Below are positions 28,942 through 39,298 of a stretch of DNA of 64,000 bases, in pieces. Within the stretch, counting starts at the first letter, position 1. Every line of letters starts with the position of its first letter. The notes under the pieces were generated by a model that saw nothing but the letters and a program-made list of their open reading frames with translations, made no database searches and was not told the origin of the DNA. The translations under genes were made by a program, and so were the position numbers. The DNA comes from Sphingomonas paeninsulae (lineage in GTDB: Bacteria; Pseudomonadota; Alphaproteobacteria; Sphingomonadales; Sphingomonadaceae), in the NCBI RefSeq assembly GCF_003660165.1, contig NZ_CP032829.1, forward strand, positions 1,687,001-1,751,000. Direction: 5' to 3'.

Positions 28942-30190
28942 GCAGACGCGCATGGGTAGTCGGTGCGGGGCTGGCGGGATTGTCCGCTGCGGTCGAACTG
29001 ACGCGCGCCGGGTTTGCCGTGGATGTAGCCGATAGCGCGGCGCAGGCGGGCGGGCGGTGCCGGAGTTATCATGATCCGCAGCTTGGACGGGTGATCGACA
29101 ACGGCAATCATCTGGTGCTGTCGGGGAATGAGGCGGTTGTCGGGTATTTGCAGAGCATCGGTGCAGAGGGCGCGCTGAGTGGGCCTGATGATGCCGAGTT
29201 TGATTTCGTGGACCGGGCGAGTGGCGAGCGCTGGTCTTTCCGACCGAATGCAGGACGCGTGCCGTGGTGGGTTTTTGCCAAATCCAGGCGCGTGCCGGGG
29301 ACGAGTGCTGCGGATTATCTGCGGCTCGGGGCATTAATGTCTGGCGGGCGGGGGAAACCGTGGCCGATCGCGTGGCGACTACGGGGCGAGTTTGGGATCG
29401 GCTGATGGAGCCCGTTTTGCTGGCGGCATTGAACACCGCGCCCGCTGAAGGATCGGCGAAACTGACCGCGAATCTGTTGCGGCAATCGATGGCGCGTGGT
29501 GGCCGGGCGATGCGACCGCGTGTTGCCGAGCCGACTTTGGCGGCGGCGTTCGTCGATCCTGCTCTGGCGTGGCTGGGCGCGCACGGAGCCAGTGTTGCGC
29601 TGGGAAGGCGGTTGCGGTCGGTGCGGTTCGAGGGCGATGCTTTGGTGGCCCTTGATTTTGGTGAGGGCGGGATTGCGGTTACAGCGGATCAGCCGGTGGT
29701 GCTGTCCGTGCCGCCGTGGGTTGCGGCCAGCCTTGTGCCTGAACTGACGGTACCCGACGATTTCCGCGCGATCGTGAACGCGCATTTTGCTTTTGTGCCG
29801 CCGCCGGGGACGCCTGCGATGATCGGGGTTATCGGCGGGCTGGCAGAATGGATATTTGCTTTTCCCGGCCGGATTTCGGTGACGGTCAGCGCGGCGGATC
29901 ATCTGGTCGACCGTGATCGGGCGGCACTGGCGGCGGAGTTCTGGGCGGATATTGCGGCGGTTCACGGACTGCCGACCGATTTGCCGCGGTGGCAAATCGT
30001 GAAGGAAAAGCGCGCGACTTTTGTCGCGACGCCCGAGCAGGATGCCAAGCGTCCGGGCGCTAAAACGCGGTGGCGGAACCTGTTTCTGGCGGGCGACTGG
30101 ACACAGACCGGGCTGCCAGCAACGATCGAGGGAGCTTTGCGCTCTGGTGTAACCGCGGCAGGCTTGGCGGGTTCGCTACGAGTAGGTTAG
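28938..30190 (+). CDS. hpnE: Squalene-forming FAD oxidoreductase HpnE (frameshifted)
   Basis: The GTG start overlaps the hpnD stop. The N terminus has the FAD Rossmann motif VVGAGLAGLSAAVELTRAGF and GGRCRSY. The frame breaks in the GGGGG run at 29350-29354; one added G continues it through ETVADRVATTGRVWDRLMEP to FLAGDWTQTGLPATIEGALRSG, the C-terminal FAD signature, at TAG 30188-30190. That makes about 417 residues, a normal HpnE length. HpnE reduces hydroxysqualene to squalene. As written, translation would stop at 29405. Confidence 0.88.
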
Positions 30191-30199
30191 GGGCTAGCG

Positions 30200-32143
30200 A
30201 TGGCGACCCTGATTGAACCAACCGATATCCTCGGCGCGGCCGATGCCTGTGCAAAGCGCGCCGCCGATGCGCTGGCCGCGTTGCAGCGGGACGACGGGCA
30301 CTGGGTGTTCGAACTGGAAGCCGATGCGACCATCCCGGCTGAATATGTCCTGCTGAAACATTATCTGGGTGAGCCACGCGATGCTGTGCTTGAGGGCAAG
30401 ATCGCGCGCTATCTTCGGCGGATACAGGCCGATCATGGCGGCTGGCCGTTGTTTGCCGGTGGCGCGTTCGACATCAGCGCGACGGTAAAAGCCTATTATG
30501 CGCTGAAGATGATCGGCGACGATGTGGATGCAGCGCACATGACGCGCGCGCGGACGGCGATCCGTGCGGCGGGTGGTGCGGAAGCGGTCAATGTGTTCAC
30601 GCGCATTCAGTTGGCGCTGTTCGGAGCAGGGCCGTGGCGGGCCGTGCCGACACTGCCTGTCGAGTTGATCCTGTTGCCGCGCTGGTTCCCGATCCATTTG
30701 TCGAAGATGTCCTATTGGGCGCGGACAGTGATTGTGCCGCTGCTGGTGCTGGCAGCCAAAAAGCCCGTCGCACGCAACGTGACTGGCGTGTTGGTCGATG
30801 AGCTTTATGTCGGCAGGCGGGTCCGGCCAGAGAGCAAAGCCCAGGGCACGAAACGCGGTTGGACGTTGTTTTTCGACGGGCTGGATGTGGTTCTGAAGGG
30901 GGTCGAGCCGCTCTGGCCGAAACGCCTTCGCGCACGTGCCGTGGCGGCTTGCGTGACGTTCGTGACCGAGCGGTTGAACGGCGAGGATGGGCTGGGCGCG
31001 ATCTATCCGGCCATGGCGAACAGCGTGATGATGTTCGATTGCCTTGGGCTCGCGGAGAACCATCCGGACCGGGCAATCGCGCGGGCGTCGCTCGACAAGT
31101 TGCTCGTTGTCGGAGAGGATGAGGCCTATTGTCAGCCGTGCGTATCGCCGGTGTGGGACACCGCACTGGCCGCTCATGCGATGATGGAGGCGGGGGGCGA
31201 TGATGCCGAGGCGCGCGCGGATGCCGCGCTGGCGTGGCTGAAACCGTTGCAGGTGCTGGATGTGAAGGGCGACTGGGCGGACGAGCGCCCGGATGTGCGA
31301 CCGGGTGGTTGGGCGTTCCAGTATAACAACGCGCATTATCCCGATCTGGACGATACCGCCGTTGTGGTGATGGCAATGGACCGGGCCAAGGGCCGGACGG
31401 GGCCGGTTTATGATGAGGCTGTTGCGCGCGGGGTCGAATGGACTGTCGGCCTGCAAAGTCGTGATGGCGGCTGGGGCGCGTTCGATGCCGACAACAGCTA
31501 TCATTATCTGAACAATATCCCGTTTGCCGATCACGGGGCGCTGCTCGATCCGCCGACGAGCGATGTGAGCGCGCGATGTGTTTCGATGCTGGCCCAATTG
31601 GGAGAGCGCGATACGCCCCGGATGAAGGCGGCGCTGGAGTTTCTGGAGAAAGAACAGGCGAACGACGGCAGTTGGTTCGGGCGCTGGGGTGTCAATTATA
31701 TCTATGGCACATGGTCGGCGCTGTGCGCGCTGAACGCGGCGGGGATCGATCATCAGTCGCCGATGATGCGGGGCGGGGTCGATTGGCTGATGCGCACCCA
31801 GAACGCGGATGGCGGCTGGGGTGAAGACTGCGACAGCTATGATTTGGCCTATAAGGGGTACACGCCCGCGCCTTCGACGGCGTCGCAAACGGGCTGGGCT
31901 TTGCTTGGGCTGATGGCGGCGGGCGAAGTCGACAATCCGGCGGTCGAGCGGGGTGTGCGCTATCTGATGGCGACGCAGGACGACGCCGGGCTGTGGTCGC
32001 AGGAGGCCTATACCGGCGGCGGATTTCCGCGCGTGTTTTACCTGCGTTATCATGGTTATCCAGCGTATTTTCCGCTGTGGGCGGTGGCGCGGTATCGCAA
32101 TCTGAAACGGTCGAATTCGGCGCAAGTGGCGGTGGGCATGTGA
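30200..32143 (+). CDS. shc: Squalene-hopene cyclase
   Basis: This 647-residue cyclase converts squalene to hopene and hopanol at the membrane. The catalytic Asp-rich motif DLDDTA lies at about residues 382-387, in the position of DVDD in Alicyclobacillus cyclase. QW repeats are visible (QRDDGHWVFELEADATIPAEY, QADHGGWPLFAGG, QSRDGGWGAFDADN, QANDGSWFGRWGVNYIYGTW, QNADGGWGEDC, QDDAGLWSQEAYTGGGFPRVFYL). It follows hpnE by 9 bp and overlaps hpnG by 4. Confidence 0.97.
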   Translation: MATLIEPTDILGAADACAKRAADALAALQRDDGHWVFELEADATIPAEYVLLKHYLGEPRDAVLEGKIARYLRRIQADHGGWPLFAGGAFDISATVKAYYALKMIGDDVDAAHMTRARTAIRAAGGAEAVNVFTRIQLALFGAGPWRAVPTLPVELILLPRWFPIHLSKMSYWARTVIVPLLVLAAKKPVARNVTGVLVDELYVGRRVRPESKAQGTKRGWTLFFDGLDVVLKGVEPLWPKRLRARAVAACVTFVTERLNGEDGLGAIYPAMANSVMMFDCLGLAENHPDRAIARASLDKLLVVGEDEAYCQPCVSPVWDTALAAHAMMEAGGDDAEARADAALAWLKPLQVLDVKGDWADERPDVRPGGWAFQYNNAHYPDLDDTAVVVMAMDRAKGRTGPVYDEAVARGVEWTVGLQSRDGGWGAFDADNSYHYLNNIPFADHGALLDPPTSDVSARCVSMLAQLGERDTPRMKAALEFLEKEQANDGSWFGRWGVNYIYGTWSALCALNAAGIDHQSPMMRGGVDWLMRTQNADGGWGEDCDSYDLAYKGYTPAPSTASQTGWALLGLMAAGEVDNPAVERGVRYLMATQDDAGLWSQEAYTGGGFPRVFYLRYHGYPAYFPLWAVARYRNLKRSNSAQVAVGM

Positions 32144-32886
32144 TCCTGATCGCGTGCGGATTGCAACGAGAGGCGCGGGTCATGGCGCGCAACGGGACCG
32201 TTGTTATTGGCGGCGGAGATGCGGCGCGGTTGGAGGCAGAGCTTGAGGCCTTGATAGCTTCGGGTAAAGAACTTCGTTTCCCGCCCTTTGGGCAGAGGAG
32301 CGAGCAGAGCAGCCCTTCGACAAGCTCAGGGAAGCGGGTTCATATGCAGGCCATGGGAATCCACGGTGTGCAGGCAATCCTGTCGAGCGGAATTGCAGGA
32401 GCGGTCGATCACACGCTGAAGGCGGGCGACGTGGTGATCGACGGTGATCTCGTCGAAGTTCTGCGGAAAATATTGCCGGGTGCGCGGGTCGGCAGGGTGA
32501 TCGGCAGCGATGCGATTGTGGCGACAGTTGCGGCGAAGCAGGCGCTTTTTCAGAAAACCGGTGCGCTGGCGGTGGATATGGAATCGCATATTGCCGCGCG
32601 CGTGGCTGCGCGTCACGGCCTGCCTTTTGCGGCGTTACGGGTGATTTCGGATACTGCGACTGAGGCGTTGCCTCCCGCCGCGCTGATCGGGATGCAGCCC
32701 GATGGCGAAATGGCGCTGGGGGCGGTGCTGGCCTCGCTCGTGCGCAATCCCGCCCAGCTTCCCGCGCTCATCCGAACCGGAGTGAGCGCGGGGCGGGCGT
32801 TTCGGAGTTTAGAGCGCTGCCACGACGTGCTTGGACGCGGTGGGATTGGCGAGCTTGATTTTGGCGAGTTCGCGCTCGACGTGTGA
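32140..32886 (+). CDS. hpnG: Hopanoid nucleoside phosphorylase HpnG with REP-like insert
   Basis: HpnG removes adenine from adenosylhopane to give ribosyl or phosphoribosyl hopane. The frame starts at GTG 32140 (GTGA overlap with shc) with VILIACGLQREARVMA and contains LSSGIAGAVDHTLKAGDVVIDGDLVE and AVDMESHIAARVAARHGLPFAALRVISDT, the purine nucleoside phosphorylase signatures. About 30 residues between LEALIAS and GIHGVQAIL come from an in-frame REP-like element. The last 78 bases overlap the 3' end of hpnH on the other strand. Confidence 0.87.
   Translation: MILIACGLQREARVMARNGTVVIGGGDAARLEAELEALIASGKELRFPPFGQRSEQSSPSTSSGKRVHMQAMGIHGVQAILSSGIAGAVDHTLKAGDVVIDGDLVEVLRKILPGARVGRVIGSDAIVATVAAKQALFQKTGALAVDMESHIAARVAARHGLPFAALRVISDTATEALPPAALIGMQPDGEMALGAVLASLVRNPAQLPALIRTGVSAGRAFRSLERCHDVLGRGGIGELDFGEFALDV
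32313..32331 (+). repeat. REP-like 19-mer inside hpnG
   Basis: CCCTTCGACAAGCTCAGGG matches the repeats at 19679-19746 and 51702-51720. Here the 19-mer and its flanks (roughly 32262-32355) sit inside an open reading frame and are translated as part of HpnG. A short GCCCTTTGGGC palindrome lies just upstream within the same insert. Confidence 0.8.
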
Positions 32887-33954
32887 GGAATGCACGTCCT
32901 CGGTCGGGCGCTGGTGACTCAGGTCGATATCGGGTGCCATCGGGCCATCGGTGCGAATACCCTTGCGACCGACGCTCAGGATTTTCAGCGGGTGGCGCAG
33001 AGCATCGGTGGCGGCGGTCCCTTCGAACCCGCAATGGACCATGCAGTCGGCGCATTTTTCATATTTGCCGACACCATATTTGTCCCACTCGGTGCCTTCC
33101 ATCAGCTCCTTGAAAGACGAAACATAGCCTTCGCCGATCAGGTAGCACGGCTTTTGCCAGCCAAAAACGGTGCGCAGCGGCATCGACCAGGGCGTGCATT
33201 CATAGGTCTGGTTGCCTGCGAGGAAATCGAGGAACAATGGCGAGTTGGTGAACGTCCACGCCTTGCCACCATCGCCGCGCTTGAACACGTCGCGAAAGAA
33301 CTGGCGAGTTTTCTGGCGGTTCAGGAAATGGTCCTGATCGGCGGCGCGCTCATAGGCGTAACCCGGCGAAATCGTGATCTCGACGCCCATTTCCTGCATC
33401 GTGTCGAAGAACCCGGCGAGCCGTTCGGACGAGGCACCTTCGAACACCGTGCAATTGACCTGAACGCGAAAGCCCTTGGCCTTGGCAAGTTCGATCGCTT
33501 CATAGGCGACGTCGTAAACGCCGTCCTGACAAACGGCATGGTCGTGCATCCCCTTGTCGCCATCGAGGTGGATCGACCATGTAAAACCCGGATCCGGCTT
33601 ATAGTCGTCGATCTTTTTCTTCATCAGCAGCGCGTTGGTGCACAGGATGACGAACTTCTTTTTCTTCAGGAAACCTTCGACGATGCGCGGCATATCCTTG
33701 TGCAGCAGCGGTTCGCCGCCCGCGATCGAGACGGCGGGCGCGCCACATTCGTCAATCGCTTCCATGCACTGATCATAGCTCAGGCGCTGATTCAGGATCG
33801 GATCGGGATAGTCGATCTTGCCACAACCCGCGCAGGCGAGATTGCAGCGGAACAGCGGCTCCAGCATCAGGACAAGCGGGTATTTGCCGCCCTTGAAGTG
33901 CTGTTTAACTGCGTAACTGCCCAGCCGAAAAAGCTGCGAAAGGGGAAGGCTCAT
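32809..33954 (-). CDS. hpnH: Adenosylhopane synthase HpnH (radical SAM)
   Basis: This 381-residue enzyme joins the 5'-deoxyadenosyl group to hopene, starting C35 hopanoid side chains. The cluster motif is CNLACAGCGKIDYP, followed by VSIAGGEPLLHKDM and, near the C terminus, a SPASM-like Cys set (KYEKCADCMVHCGFEG). It lies 10 bp after ispH on the same strand, as in Zymomonas-type clusters, and ends tail-to-tail inside hpnG. Confidence 0.96.
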   Translation of the reverse strand: MSLPLSQLFRLGSYAVKQHFKGGKYPLVLMLEPLFRCNLACAGCGKIDYPDPILNQRLSYDQCMEAIDECGAPAVSIAGGEPLLHKDMPRIVEGFLKKKKFVILCTNALLMKKKIDDYKPDPGFTWSIHLDGDKGMHDHAVCQDGVYDVAYEAIELAKAKGFRVQVNCTVFEGASSERLAGFFDTMQEMGVEITISPGYAYERAADQDHFLNRQKTRQFFRDVFKRGDGGKAWTFTNSPLFLDFLAGNQTYECTPWSMPLRTVFGWQKPCYLIGEGYVSSFKELMEGTEWDKYGVGKYEKCADCMVHCGFEGTAATDALRHPLKILSVGRKGIRTDGPMAPDIDLSHQRPTEDVHSSHVERELAKIKLANPTASKHVVAAL

Positions 33955-33964
33955 CGATGAAGTC

Positions 33965-34953
33965 CTATTCTGCGATTTCTTGCACGGGCACCGGGCTTGG
34001 CGTCGACCGCATTGAAACGTCCCTTAGCTCACGTGGGAGACCGAATTCCAGATTTTCCTCAACCCCGTCGAGTTGCGAGACCGTTACCGGGCCCATCCGG
34101 CGCAATGCCGCGATCACGCTTTCGACCAGTTCGTCGGGTGCCGACGCTCCAGCCGTCAGGCCGATCGCTTCGATACCGTCGAACCATGCGGGGTCCAGCG
34201 CGTCACCATCCGCAACGAGATAGCTCGGAAGTCCTTCGGCGACACCAATCTCTCTCAACCGGCTGGAATTGGAGCTGTTTGGCGATCCGACCACCAGCAG
34301 CACCTGAGCAACCCGGCACAGATCGCGCACGGCGGTCTGACGGTTTTGTGTGGCGTAGCAAATTTCAGAGATGTTCGGTCCCAGCACATCGTCGAAACGC
34401 GTGTTCAGAGCGGTGATAACGTCCCGCGTGTCATCCACGCTGAGCGTCGTCTGGGTGATATAGGCGATCGGCGAATCGGTAGGGATAGCGAGGGCCGCAA
34501 CATCCTCCACCGATTCTACCAGGTGAACGGGAACGCCGACCTGACCGACGGTTCCTTCGACCTCTGCATGACCATGATGCCCGATCATCACGAGCGTGCG
34601 ACCGGTGTTACCGTATCGACGACCCTGCAAATGCACCTTTGTCACGAGTGGGCAGGTGGCATCGAGGACGGGGAGGCCGCGCGCTTTTGCTTCCTCTTCC
34701 ACGCTCCGGGGAACGCCATGCGCGCTGAACACCGTCATCGTGCCGGGGGGACTTCGGAAAGATGATCGACAAACACCGCGCCCTTGCGACGGAGCGTGTT
34801 TACGACGTGTTGATTATGCACGATTTCGTGACGGACATAGACGGGCGCGCCATATTTTTCGATCGCGCGTTCGACGATTTCGATCGCGCGGACAACGCCG
34901 GCACAAAAGCCGCGGGGCTTGGCGAGGATGACTTGCAAATACTGTCCTTTCAT
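33965..34953 (-). CDS. ispH: 4-hydroxy-3-methylbut-2-enyl diphosphate reductase (frameshifted)
   Basis: The last MEP-pathway enzyme makes IPP and DMAPP, the precursors of squalene. The first part (ATG 34953) has [22 protein letters not shown] and [20 protein letters not shown]; the second has [27 protein letters not shown] and CYATQNRQ. The three iron-sulfur Cys are all present. The parts are joined by one missing base in the six-base run at 34745-34750, giving [15 protein letters not shown] and about 329 residues. Since ispH is normally essential, the break is probably a sequence error. Confidence 0.92.
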
Positions 34954-35153
34954 CCCCGTGGCCGGAAAGATGGAAACCCGATATATGGCCCCAGATAAGA
35001 CGTTCAACCTCTATTAGCCGCACTGCACCATAAGAAAAAGCGGCAAATAGGCCGGGTTGCGCGTTGTGATGGTGTTTTCTGATGTGTGTAGCGGGCTGGA
35101 ACGAAACGCTGGTGCCCGATATACGCCAAACCCCTGCAATTCGGAGCTGATCG

Positions 35154-35786
35154 ATGTCTGTTTCCTTTCGAGCCGTTGGCTTGGTTCTCACCCTGCCTAT
35201 CCTGACGCTGGCGATTTCACCTGCTGTGACGCACGCAGTTCTGCCGGTCAGCGAAGATCCCGCCAGTGCGTCGATCCGGTCGCTCGATAACGGGCTGACC
35301 GCGATTATGAAGGGCGGCAAGGCAATGGGCTTTGCCGGTCGCGCCGCGCAGATCGGGCCGGTTGTTGATCAGGTGTTTGATATTCCAGCGATGACGCGGC
35401 TGTCGGTCGGCCCGGCCTGGACGAGCATGACCGAAGGCGACAAGACCGCGCTGATCATGGCGTTTCGCCGATCGACGATCGCGCAATATGCCGGTAATTT
35501 CGATGGCTGGTCGGGCGAAGTTTTCACCATCGATCCAAAGGTTGAAACGCGGGGCAGCGACCGGTTGGTCAAGACAGTGCTAAAAGCGCCGAAGGGCAAT
35601 CCGACCCAACTCGCCTATCGGTTGCGGCAGAGCGGTGGAAGCTGGCGCGTCATCGATATCTTTTACCAGAACTCGATCAGCCAGTTGGCGACACGGCGTT
35701 CGGATTTTGCACGGATCGTATCGATCGGGGGTGCAAAGGCGTTGATCGCGCACCTCGACCAGCTATCGGCAAAGGCAGCGCGCTGA
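35154..35786 (+). CDS. hpnM: MlaC/Ttg2D-like periplasmic lipid carrier (HpnM)
   Basis: The 210-residue protein has a signal peptide ending around VTHA and an MlaC-type fold: FAGRAAQIGPVVDQVFDIPAMTRLSVGPAWTSM, FRRSTIAQYAGNFDGWSG and LRQSGGSWRVIDIFYQNSISQLATRRSDFARIV. MlaC carries phospholipid across the periplasm; HpnM is the hopanoid-cluster version. It is divergent from ispH and 11 bp before the MlaA-like gene, so the pair may move lipids or hopanoids to or from the outer membrane. Confidence 0.9.
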   Translation: MSVSFRAVGLVLTLPILTLAISPAVTHAVLPVSEDPASASIRSLDNGLTAIMKGGKAMGFAGRAAQIGPVVDQVFDIPAMTRLSVGPAWTSMTEGDKTALIMAFRRSTIAQYAGNFDGWSGEVFTIDPKVETRGSDRLVKTVLKAPKGNPTQLAYRLRQSGGSWRVIDIFYQNSISQLATRRSDFARIVSIGGAKALIAHLDQLSAKAAR

Positions 35787-35797
35787 TTTATCCCGAA

Positions 35798-36706
35798 GTG
35801 AAGCGCGGCCTGATCGCCGCAGTCTTGCTGGCGACCCCGGCGGGCGTGGGCGCGCAGGTGCTTGCGCGCGCTCCATCGGTTCAAACCCCTCCACTAGCTC
35901 AAACATCGCCAGCGGCTATCGCTTCCGATCCTGTAAAAGCGCGTCCCCGTCACAACCATACGCCGGGTGACCCGATCGAGGGCGTTAATCGCGGGTTGTT
36001 TTCCGTCCATCAATTTCTCGACCGGATATTCTTTCGGCCGGTCGCGATGGCGTACAAGGCGGTCGTGCCAAAGGTCGTTCGGACCGGGGTCAGGCATGTG
36101 ATTTCGAACCTGACCGAACCGGTCGTGTTCCTGAACGATGTTCTGCAACTGAAACCGAAGCGCGCGGTGCGGACGTTCGGACGGTTCACGATCAATACAG
36201 TGCTGGGTGTGGGCGGTGTTATCGATGTCGCGAAGGGTGAGAAACTGCCGCACCGCGACAATGGCTTTGGCAATACGCTGGGCCGCTATGGGGTCGGGCC
36301 GGGACCGTATTTGTTTATCCCACTGATCGGGCCGACCGATTTTCGCGATCTGATCGGGGGACAGGCCGATGGCGGTATTCTGCCCCTTGCGGTCGGCGAT
36401 CCGTTCAACAGGACCGCGTTCGTGCTGCCCTATATCGCGCTGGACGGACTGGATCAGCGCGTCGAATCCGACGGCGATTTGAAGGCTCTGCTGAGCGGGG
36501 CGGCGGACCCCTATGCGACATTGCGGTCGGTATATCTGCAAAGCCGCGCCGCCGAAGTGGCGGAGGTTCGTCATGGCAAAACCGGTGGAGCGCTGGACGA
36601 TCCGCTGGTCGATCCGGAAGCACCGACCGATGAGGCGGTGTCGTCCGCACAGCCTGATGTTTTCGACACAACCCCGACTGACCCGGAGCCCAATCCTAAG
36701 CCTTGA
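35798..36706 (+). CDS. MlaA/VacJ-like outer-membrane lipid-trafficking protein
   Basis: The 302-residue product has the MlaA signature [52 protein letters not shown] and [28 protein letters not shown]. Unusually, the leader ends GVGAQV with no lipobox Cys, so it looks secreted and not lipid-anchored. A C-terminal acidic/Pro tail is extra. It starts with GTG and ends overlapping the hpnN end by 11 bases. With HpnM it forms half of an Mla-type pathway; MlaFEDB genes are not in the window. Confidence 0.88.
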   Translation: MKRGLIAAVLLATPAGVGAQVLARAPSVQTPPLAQTSPAAIASDPVKARPRHNHTPGDPIEGVNRGLFSVHQFLDRIFFRPVAMAYKAVVPKVVRTGVRHVISNLTEPVVFLNDVLQLKPKRAVRTFGRFTINTVLGVGGVIDVAKGEKLPHRDNGFGNTLGRYGVGPGPYLFIPLIGPTDFRDLIGGQADGGILPLAVGDPFNRTAFVLPYIALDGLDQRVESDGDLKALLSGAADPYATLRSVYLQSRAAEVAEVRHGKTGGALDDPLVDPEAPTDEAVSSAQPDVFDTTPTDPEPNPKP

Positions 36707-39298
36707 CGGGTTCGGACTTTCCGCGCGGCGGGCCGAGCAGGGCGGGTTCGAAGATCAATGCGCAGACGAGTGTCCACGCGAGCGAGATCATCAGGATTTT
36801 GCCCATGCTGGCGGTGCCGGGATGATGCGATAGCCACAGGCTGCCGAAGGCGCTGCCCGTGGCTATCGCGCTGAACAGGACGGCGCGGGCAAGGCTCGAT
36901 TGCAGGAGGTCGGTCGCCCCCCCCGCCATGCCATCACGAAATAGATATGGAACGCCACCCCGACGCCGAACAACAACGGGAAGGCGATGATGTTGGCGAA
37001 GTTGATGGGCTGTCCGATCAACACGCAGGTGCCGAGCGTGAGGAAGCCCGACAAGACCACTGGCGCGAGCGTAAAGGCGACCTCGCGGACGTTGCGCAGC
37101 ACGACGAACAGTAACAAGCTGACGAGGAGCAGGGCGATTATGCCTGCTTGAATGAAGGCAAAGGCGACAGTTTTCGCTGCCTCCTGCGTGGCAACGGGCA
37201 ACCCGGTTGCGTTGGGCGCGATGGCGCGGACGCTTTGAGTGAAGCGGGCGAGGACGCGGTTGTCGTTGCTGTCGCCCCGCGGGAACACCTGGATGAGCGC
37301 GCGGCCATCCTTTGCCTCCCAGTCTCCGGCGATTTCGGGCGGGAGAGAGGCACGCGTGACAGGTTCGGCGGTCAGCGAGGCGCGAACCTGATCGAGCATG
37401 GTTGTCAGCGGCGCGACGAGGAGATTGCTGGCCCGGCTGCGAGCTGCGGGGGAGGATTTGGCGAGGCGGTCGAAAGTTTGAGCCAAAGCCCGCGCGTCGT
37501 TGGCTGGCTGCCCGGTTTGCGTTGCGGCCACGCGATGAAGCTGAATTGCAGCGGAAGCGAGGGCGGCGGCGCTTTCGGTGTCGGTCGGGGGCGGGGTCAG
37601 ATCGAATGGGTTGATCGTCGCATCCAGTAACAGCGACGCGTCCTCGATTAGCGCAAGCTTTGCGGGCTGATCGGTCGGAACGAAGCTGTCCACGGTGATG
37701 GCCTCCGCAACCTCCGGTAGCGCAGACAGACGTTTGACAAGCGCCGCTGCCTGTTCGGGACTGGCGGCGAGTATGTTGACCGTGTTCGGTGTGCGCAGCG
37801 GATCGCGCATCAGGTCGGCGAGCGCGCGCATTGCGGGGCCATCGGGATTGCGCAGATGCAGCGGATTGAAGTCGAAACGTACGAACGGCAGCGCGGCGAT
37901 GCTCGCCAGCATCGACAGCGCGAACGCCCAAAGGACGGCGCGACGATGTCTGACGAGCCAGCGATCGACGGGGGCCGCCGCGCTGAAGCCGACTTCGCGT
38001 GTCGGTGCGCCGGGTTTGAACAATACCAGCAATGCCGGGAGCATGGTGAGGCTGAGGATCAGCGCAATTACCATGCCCAGCCCCGCGATAATCCCCAATT
38101 CCGAAATGCCGATATAATCGGTCGGCAGGAACGCGCCGAAGCCGAGGAACACCGCACCCGCCGCAAGTGTCAACGGTGCGGCCAGCGCGACGGTGGCGCG
38201 TTTCAGGGCCTCGTCGCCCGTTGCGCCATCCAGCCGTTCGGCGTTGAAACGCACGCTGATCTGGATGCCGAAATCGACACCGAGGCCAACGAACAGGGGG
38301 ATGAACGCGACCGAGATGAGGTTGAGCGTGCCGACGGCGAGCAACCCGACGGCAGTCGTCACGATCAGTCCGGCAACAATGGTCACGACGATCGCGGCGA
38401 CAATTTTCAGTGACCGCGTTGCCAGCCAGAGCGTGACCAGCATTGCTGCGGCCATGATGAAACCGACGAAGCCGATATTCTCCTCAAGGCTGGCGAACTC
38501 TTCGTCGGCGAGCGGGACTTCGCCCGTCGCGCGTACCGACACGCCATGTGCCGGATCGAGACCGAGTGCGGCGGCATGGGCAGCGATTGCGGCGACCGCG
38601 ACATTGCCGGGTTCAAGCGAGCCATAGTCGAGTTTGGGCTGGACAAGGATCAGTCGACGAAGCGGGGCAGCGGGGGAGCCGCCCTTCGCAAACAACTGCT
38701 GCCACGAAAACGTCGCGGGTTTACCCTGCATCGACTGGTCGAGACTGACCTGCATCGCACGCACCGGCTCTGCGATCTGGCTGAGCGAGGCCGAGCCGTT
38801 CTCAACCCCTGTCAGCATCGTGGATACCGCGTTCGCCACACCCCGCAACGACGGGTCGCCCGCCAGCGGTCCGAGCAGCGGTTGTGCCTCGATCAGCGAC
38901 GCGGTGGCGGCTTTTACCTCTGCGGTCGATCCGTACAATAAGCCTTCGCGATCGAAGAACATGCCGCCGTCGGGCCTGCGCACCAGCCGGAAATGCGCGG
39001 TGTCGGTGGTCAGCCGATCGGTAAGCTTGATCGTGGCGGCTTCGGCCAGTTCGGGTGTCTTGCCATCCACGATCACCAGCATCGCATCGGTCAGGTGCGG
39101 GAACGCCGTTTCCACCGCTTTCTCGTTTTTGCGCCAGTCGACGTTGGGCGAAATCAGCGCGCCGGTATCGGTCGTCATCGCAAAGCCGCCGATGGCATAG
39201 GTCAGCCCGCCCGCAACGAACGCGAGGCAGAGCAGCAATACGACGAATGGACGCCGCACGCTGATCCCGACCAGTCTTAGAATCTGAACCGAAATCAT
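36696..39298 (-). CDS. hpnN: Hopanoid transporter HpnN, RND/MMPL family (frameshifted)
   Basis: This RND-type inner-membrane protein moves hopanoids to the outer membrane in Rhodopseudomonas and Burkholderia. Seen: an N-terminal helix, a large periplasmic loop, [17 protein letters not shown] in the first SSD-like bundle and [21 protein letters not shown] in the second. The frame breaks in the eight-C run at 36917-36924; one more base restores [21 protein letters not shown] through KSEPVKA, TAG 36696-36698, about 867 residues. It overlaps the DUF2141 gene by 4 bases. Confidence 0.9.

Noticed and set aside
28036-29436. 466-codon minus-strand frame opposite hpnD and hpnE
   Set aside because: It is an antisense artefact of GC-rich coding DNA. 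It would overlap three well-supported hpn genes and shows no family features.
30194-32125. 643-codon open frame on the minus strand opposite shc
   Set aside because: The length is striking, but the product is Arg/His/Pro/Gln-rich, has no motif, and mirrors the codon pattern of squalene-hopene cyclase. There is no ribosome site, and the strand has no partner genes there.
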